From Allopusillimonas ginsengisoli (GTDB taxonomy: Bacteria; Pseudomonadota; Gammaproteobacteria; Burkholderiales; Burkholderiaceae_B), in NCBI GenBank assembly GCA_005239165.1, contig RAPG01000007.1, positions 62,001-126,000 of the forward strand: 64,000 bases of DNA, in the 5' to 3' direction. The notes beneath the pieces were generated by a model that saw only the letters and a program-made list of their open reading frames with translations, did not search any database and was not told where the DNA came from. Every line of letters starts with the position of its first letter. The stretch's first letter is position 1. Of this stretch, positions 59,725 to 64,000 are shown in pieces. Both the position numbers and the translations under genes were made by a program.

Positions 59725-60861
59725 ATGGACATGCCCGTACGTTCATTCCCAAAAATTACCGACCACGACCTTGAACAACTAAGCCGCCGAATTGGCAAGA
59801 AAATTGGCGATACCGCCGAGCCCTGGTGTTATGAAGCCACACGCGACAACATCCGGCACTACGCGCACGGCATTGGCGATGACAATCCGCTGTGGTGCGA
59901 TCCGGCCTACGCGGCTAATACCCAGCACGGAGGCATTATTGCCCTGCCTAGCTTTTTGTTCACCACCAGCCGCATTATTTCCGGCTACGTGGGCGGGCTG
60001 CCCGGTGTTCATGCCATGTGGTCGGGCGCAGACTGGACATGGCATAAAAACGTCAAACGCAACGACGAGATTTCGACAGAAGCTTATCTGAAAGAACTGA
60101 TTCCACACGAAACGCGGTTTGCGGGGCGCGCCATTCAGCAGATCTATCATGTCGACTTCTTCAACCAGGAAGGCGACAAGGTAGCCGAAGCTGACAGCTG
60201 GTGCTTTCGCACTGAACGTGACCATGCACGTGAACAAGGTACCAAATATAAAGAAGCCAGGTCCCGTGCCCCACGTCGCTACACCGAAGAAGAGCTGCAG
60301 GAAGCCTACAAGCTTTATGCACAGGAAGAAATTCGTGGCAGCGTCCCGCGCTACTGGGAAGATGTAAAGGTGGGCGATGAACTGCAGACCCTCTTTAAAG
60401 GGCCTATGACCGTCACCGGTTTCATTGCGTACGCCCAAGGCTGGGGCGGTTTGTACATTCGCGCCAACAAGCTCGCATGGCAGCTGATTGATGCTCACCC
60501 TGGTGTGGGTATTAAAAACCGGTTTGGTATTCCAGACGTGCCAGAGCGCGTGCACTGGGAAGAAGACTTTGCGCTGGAGGTGGGGGCGCCTGGCGCATAC
60601 GATTACGGCCCTGAGCGCAATTCATGGCTGACCCATCAGCTGACTAACTGGATGGGTGACGACGGCTTCCTGCGCAGATCGAACTGCAAAGTGCGTCGGC
60701 ATAACCCCGAAGGCGACATGCTGTTCATCAAAGGTAAAGTGTCACGCAAATTCGAAGAAAATGGCCGCAAGCTGGTGGAGATCGAACAAGAAGGTCGTAA
60801 TCAGGATGGCGAGCTGTCTGTGGTTGGCACCGGCGTTGTCGAATTGCCCAGCAAAGACTGA
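59725..60861 (+). CDS. FAS1-like / MaoC double-hotdog dehydratase
   Basis: A 378-residue protein with two hotdog modules: an N-terminal FAS1-like dehydratase domain (about 20-170, DNIRHYAHGIGDDNPLWCDP, LPSFLFTTSRI) and a second MaoC-like domain (about 205-375, GDELQTLFKGPMTVTGFIAY). Enzymes of this group hydrate or dehydrate acyl-CoAs, including mesaconyl-CoA-type compounds. It lies 15 bases after the ligase gene with an AGGAG site. The product of the ligase is the likely substrate. Confidence 0.88.
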   Translation: MDMPVRSFPKITDHDLEQLSRRIGKKIGDTAEPWCYEATRDNIRHYAHGIGDDNPLWCDPAYAANTQHGGIIALPSFLFTTSRIISGYVGGLPGVHAMWSGADWTWHKNVKRNDEISTEAYLKELIPHETRFAGRAIQQIYHVDFFNQEGDKVAEADSWCFRTERDHAREQGTKYKEARSRAPRRYTEEELQEAYKLYAQEEIRGSVPRYWEDVKVGDELQTLFKGPMTVTGFIAYAQGWGGLYIRANKLAWQLIDAHPGVGIKNRFGIPDVPERVHWEEDFALEVGAPGAYDYGPERNSWLTHQLTNWMGDDGFLRRSNCKVRRHNPEGDMLFIKGKVSRKFEENGRKLVEIEQEGRNQDGELSVVGTGVVELPSKD

Positions 60862-60950
60862 AGGTTTTTTAGGGTGCCCGCTGCGTCATCAACACAGACG
60901 CGACGGGCTACCGCGACGCTGTGGCCATCTCATCAAATGGAATCTGTCTT

Positions 60951-62162
60951 ATGAACATGTGCTCGAAAGGTTTGGCGGCATCTGTGTGGTTGGATGACGC
61001 CACAGTGACGGGAACGCTGGCCGGGCTGCGGGTCGTCGATCTTTCGCGGGTACTGGCTGGCCCCTTGTGTACTCAGATGCTGTCTGATCATGGCGCCGAT
61101 GTCATCAAGATTGAGTCAGCGCTTGGCGATGAGTCGAGACAGCTTGGTCCACCATTTGACGCCCAGGGCAATGCTGCGTACTTCACGGCAATTAATCGTG
61201 GCAAGCGCTCCATGACGCTGAATCTGGCGAGCGAGGACGACCGTGAAATGCTGATGCTGCTGCTGGAGCAGGCGGACGTGCTGGTCGAAAATTTCGTGCC
61301 GGGGACCATGAAGAAATGGCAGCTTGATTACGAAACCGATCTGAAAGACCGCTTTCCCAAACTGATTTACTGCACGATCAGCGGGTTTGGAGACAGCGGG
61401 CCACTCGGCGGCCTGCCTGGATACGATGCCGTGCTTCAGGCCATGTGCGGGCTTATGAGCATTAATGGCAGCCCGGAGACGGGTCCTACACGTATCGGGA
61501 TTCCACTGGTGGATCACCTGACGGGTTATACGGCATTGTCAGGCATATTGATGGCGCTTTATGCGCGCGAACGAAGTGGCAAGGGGCAGCGGGTGGAGGC
61601 TGTGTTGTTTGATGCCGCGCTAAGTCTGTTGGTGCCGCAGGCCGCCAACTGGATGCAGTCTGGCGTGTCGCCCACGCGCATGGGCAGCGGTCATCCCAAT
61701 ATTGCTCCCTATGACTGCTTTGAAACGTCGGATGGGCCTATGTTTCTGGGGGTGGTCAATGATTCCCAGTTTTTCAAACTGTGTACGTACATTAATCGCC
61801 CAGACCTTGTTAATCATCCTGATTACGCCACCAATGCTGCTCGCTCACAAAATCGCGTGGCATTGCGCGCTGAAATCGAGCCAGTGTTTCTGGCAGAGAG
61901 CCGGGATGCGCTATGTGCGGGGCTTATGCGTCAGGGCGTGCCTGCCGGCCCGGTTAACACCGTACCCGAAGCGCTTGATCTGGCGCATACCAGGCATCGT
62001 CAGATGATCGTTGACGAGCCGGCTTATCGAGGTTTGGGTATACCGATCAAGCTGTCTTCGTCCACGACAAAGGTGGGATTGAACCCGCCCACACTAGGAG
62101 AGCACAACGAACAGATTAAACATATTCTTCAGCAGAGCTTGCATTCTGAACAAGACACGTAG
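60951..62162 (+). CDS. CaiB/BaiF family CoA-transferase
   Basis: A 403-residue family III CoA-transferase. The N-terminal GLRVVDLSRVLAGPLCTQML and the catalytic aspartate in GLPGYDAVLQAMCGLMSING are characteristic. ATG 60951 or 60957 is likely; the frame reaches back to GTG 60921, and no strong ribosome-binding site decides it. It moves CoA between carboxylic acids, saving ATP compared with the ligase. Third gene of the operon, about 90 bases after the dehydratase. Confidence 0.9.
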   Translation: MNMCSKGLAASVWLDDATVTGTLAGLRVVDLSRVLAGPLCTQMLSDHGADVIKIESALGDESRQLGPPFDAQGNAAYFTAINRGKRSMTLNLASEDDREMLMLLLEQADVLVENFVPGTMKKWQLDYETDLKDRFPKLIYCTISGFGDSGPLGGLPGYDAVLQAMCGLMSINGSPETGPTRIGIPLVDHLTGYTALSGILMALYARERSGKGQRVEAVLFDAALSLLVPQAANWMQSGVSPTRMGSGHPNIAPYDCFETSDGPMFLGVVNDSQFFKLCTYINRPDLVNHPDYATNAARSQNRVALRAEIEPVFLAESRDALCAGLMRQGVPAGPVNTVPEALDLAHTRHRQMIVDEPAYRGLGIPIKLSSSTTKVGLNPPTLGEHNEQIKHILQQSLHSEQDT

Positions 62163-62258
62163 CACGCAAGCGGAGCTGGTTCAGGTTTGGCTGGTTTCGC
62201 AGATTTTGCAAATACAGAGCCATAGCCAAAGCGGTACCGCAATTAGCGCTGAATCAAC

Positions 62259-62379
62259 GAAGGACCTAAGAAGGACCTAAGAAGGACCTAAGAAGGATCA
62301 AAGAAGGATCAAAGAAGGATCAAAGAAGGATCAAAGAAGGATCAAAGAAGGATCAAAGGAGCATCAAAGAAGCACTAAA
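62259..62379. repeat. Eleven tandem 11-bp repeats upstream of Bug gene
   Basis: Three GAAGGACCTAA units, six GAAGGATCAAA units, then GGAGCATCAAA and GAAGCACTAAA, all 11 bases and contiguous. The array ends 45 bases before the Bug ATG. Every unit carries a GAAGGA- or GGAGC-type purine-rich core resembling a ribosome-binding sequence. An 11-base period is about one DNA turn, so all copies face the same side. No spacers, so not CRISPR. Confidence 0.96.
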
Positions 62380-62424
62380 GGAGCGTTTTGATTTTCGACA
62401 TGACAAAACAAACGGAGACAAACC

Positions 62425-63390
62425 ATGCATAAACAAAGAGTAATAGTGAAATTTCTTGGCCTTACGCTGGCGGCGGCATCGCTGGCGGCCTCTGCAGCAT
62501 ACCCCGTGAAGCCCGTCAAAATTATTGTGCCTTACCAACCGGGGCAAGGCACAGATATCGCGACACGGTACTTTGCCGATCATTTGAGCCAGACCTTGGG
62601 GCAACCCTTTATTGTCGAGAACCGTGGCGGCGCAGGTGGAAACATCGGTACGCAGGCGGCAGCTCGTGCTGAGCCTGACGGCTATACATTGATCATGGGA
62701 ACCAACGCCACCCATAGCCTTAACCAGTTTCTGTACTCATCGCCGGGTTATGACGCGGTCAAAGATTTTGATCCGATCATCCTGCTCGGAACGTTTCCCA
62801 TGGTGTTGGTGACGCCCGAGGGGTCCAAGCTGAAAACCGTAGGCGATATCCTCAAGAACGCAGGTGCCGACAAGCGAGATACTGATATAGGTATGCCCAG
62901 CACGACGGCCCGCCTGGTATACGAACTGCTCAAGGAAAAAACTAAAGCCCCCCTGTTTGGTGTGCCCTACAAGGGCTCTTCCATGGCGACGTCCAATCTG
63001 ATCGGGGGTGAAATAGCGGTATCGATCGACACGATTACGGCCTCGCGAGCAATGATAGAGTCCAAACGCCTGGCGCCGATCGCCGTGACCAGCCTCAAGC
63101 AAACCGAGCTCTTGCCGGGTGTTCCAACCGTCGCGAGCCAGGGTGTGAAAGATTTTGAGGTTATTGCCTGGAATGCCTTGTATGCACCCAAGGGCACGCC
63201 GAAAGAAGCTATCGACACGATCAATAAAACGCTGCAGACATTTCTTAATCGGCCTGATACGCGCAAGCGCATGCTGGAAATGGGTTACGAGCCTGGAGGC
63301 GGTGCTCCTGGTGATCTGAAGAAATTTACAGAATCGGAGCAGAAGAAATGGGGGCCAGTCATTCAACGGGCGGGGATAAAGTTCGATTGA
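62425..63390 (+). CDS. Bug-family tripartite tricarboxylate transporter receptor
   Basis: A 321-residue receptor with a Sec signal peptide (about 1-24, ending LAASAA). The mature start YPVKPVKIIVPYQPGQGTDI and motifs VENRGGAGGNIGTQAAARAE and GVPYKGSSMATSNLIGGEIA fit the Bug family. A GGAGAC site precedes ATG. It is preceded by the 11-bp repeat array and followed by an IclR gene after 23 bases. Its ligand is probably the acid handled by the upstream ligase and CoA-transferase. No TctAB genes are seen. Confidence 0.93.
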   Translation: MHKQRVIVKFLGLTLAAASLAASAAYPVKPVKIIVPYQPGQGTDIATRYFADHLSQTLGQPFIVENRGGAGGNIGTQAAARAEPDGYTLIMGTNATHSLNQFLYSSPGYDAVKDFDPIILLGTFPMVLVTPEGSKLKTVGDILKNAGADKRDTDIGMPSTTARLVYELLKEKTKAPLFGVPYKGSSMATSNLIGGEIAVSIDTITASRAMIESKRLAPIAVTSLKQTELLPGVPTVASQGVKDFEVIAWNALYAPKGTPKEAIDTINKTLQTFLNRPDTRKRMLEMGYEPGGGAPGDLKKFTESEQKKWGPVIQRAGIKFD

Positions 63391-63413
63391 ACGCCGAGCG
63401 GGCGACTTGGTTT

Positions 63414-64000
63414 ATGATGCGTCCTACTATGGACGTCAAATCTAAAGCCACCGAACCCGTGCGGGCACCGCAACGCATACGACCGGTACCTGCCGTGTCG
63501 CGTGCCGTTGCCATCCTGCGCTTGCTTGGCAAAACCAAAGAGCCCATGAACGTCAAGAGCATTGCGCAGGCCCTTGATCTGGTGCCCAGCACATGTCTTC
63601 ATATTCTGCGCGTGTTGGTGGCTGAGAAGTTGCTGTCCTTTGACAGCGCTTCAAAGCGGTATCGTCTCGGCACGGGCATGCTGGTATTGGCCCGCAGTGT
63701 CATGGAGACCAACTCGTTCGCACAAGTGGTCCAGCCCACGCTGGACCAGATTTCAGATCAATGGGGCGTGACGGCCATTGGTGTCGAAGTGGTTGATATC
63801 AGGCAAATGGTGGTTACGGCGCTGTCGCGTTCGTCGCTGCCATTCAGGCTGCATGTCGATGTGGGCAGCCGCTTCCCTGGCTTGATCAGCGCAACGGGTC
63901 GTCTGGTGGCCGCATTTGGCGCGGCATCGCAGGAAGAACTTGAAAAGAATTTCTCCTCGCTGCGCTGGCAAAAGCCGATCAGCATGACGGCCTGGCGAAA
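63414..64000 (+). CDS. IclR-family transcriptional regulator, partial
   Basis: The frame runs off the window end; about 195 residues are visible. Start candidates are ATG 63414, 63417 and 63429. The winged helix is at about 25-90 (VPAVSRAVAILRLLGKTKEP, DLVPSTCLHILRVLVAEKLL) and the IclR effector domain begins near residue 105 (FAQVVQPTLDQISDQWGV). It follows the Bug gene by 23 bases and is probably part of, and regulator of, the CoA-ligase operon. Confidence 0.88.
   Translation, partial: MMRPTMDVKSKATEPVRAPQRIRPVPAVSRAVAILRLLGKTKEPMNVKSIAQALDLVPSTCLHILRVLVAEKLLSFDSASKRYRLGTGMLVLARSVMETNSFAQVVQPTLDQISDQWGVTAIGVEVVDIRQMVVTALSRSSLPFRLHVDVGSRFPGLISATGRLVAAFGAASQEELEKNFSSLRWQKPISMTAWR

Noticed and set aside
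59779..60555. 258-codon minus frame opposite the dehydratase
   Set aside because: Shadow of a recognised hotdog enzyme gene.
62259..62379. CRISPR array
   Set aside because: The 11-bp units are contiguous with no unique spacers and no cas genes are present; the same applies to the 8-bp array at 631.

Overview
The window is chromosomal DNA of a betaproteobacterium, most likely an Alcaligenaceae member (Bordetella, Advenella or Pusillimonas relatives). This rests on three orphan Bug-type solute receptors paired with IclR regulators, the DUF3348-DUF802-OmpA-DUF2894 gene set, many LysR/GntR/IclR-controlled catabolic operons, and moderately high GC with dense gene packing. No rRNA, tRNA, CRISPR array, insertion sequence, phage gene or plasmid function was seen. 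Genus assignment is inference.

Left part (1-22,700): a ychJ-like gene, a BrnQ amino-acid carrier preceded by an 8-bp tandem repeat, a PAS-LuxR regulator and a LysR/pirin divergent pair. Then comes a tight four-gene minus-strand operon (6389-10960): sterol-desaturase-type hydroxylase, fatty-acid desaturase, a ketoacyl synthase III fused to a haem-oxygenase-like diiron domain, and an unknown protein. It looks like an uncharacterised fatty-acid-derived product pathway. Next are a LysR and a divergent dcyD/cuyA-like lyase with a Glt-type acidic amino-acid ABC transporter and an Asp/Glu-type racemase, a CurA-like reductase, a large HPII catalase, a gltS remnant and small membrane proteins.

Middle (23,000-30,000): the most striking locus is DUF3348 - DUF802 - OmpA/MotB-like - DUF2894 (23791-28454). 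The DUF802 protein has a MotA/ExbB-like four-helix membrane part and a tail of about 660 residues with three 87-residue repeats. Its partner has one membrane helix with a buried Asp and an OmpA domain. This is the architecture of the ZorAB ion-driven stator of the Zorya phage-defence system, but with different partner genes. A bipartite lipoate ligase follows.

Right part (30,000-64,000): an AllA-like gene; a thiolase / acyl-CoA synthetase / Bug operon with a divergent IclR; Lrp and GntR regulators; a soluble Cache-like protein; a CUT1 ABC transporter with an aldehyde dehydrogenase and a tandem NTF2-like protein; and an SLC13 permease. A sulfur/haem cluster follows (type II sulfide:quinone reductase, a truncated haemoglobin fused to DUF1971, an Fnr-like regulator, and a SsuABC-like transporter behind a Fur-box-like site). 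Next is a Bug / gamma-glutamyltransferase / aminotransferase operon in which the transferase is broken by one missing base. The window ends with a CoA ligase / dehydratase / CoA-transferase / Bug / IclR operon whose Bug gene is preceded by eleven 11-bp repeats. Overall this is a scavenging metabolic region in which each operon carries its own regulator.
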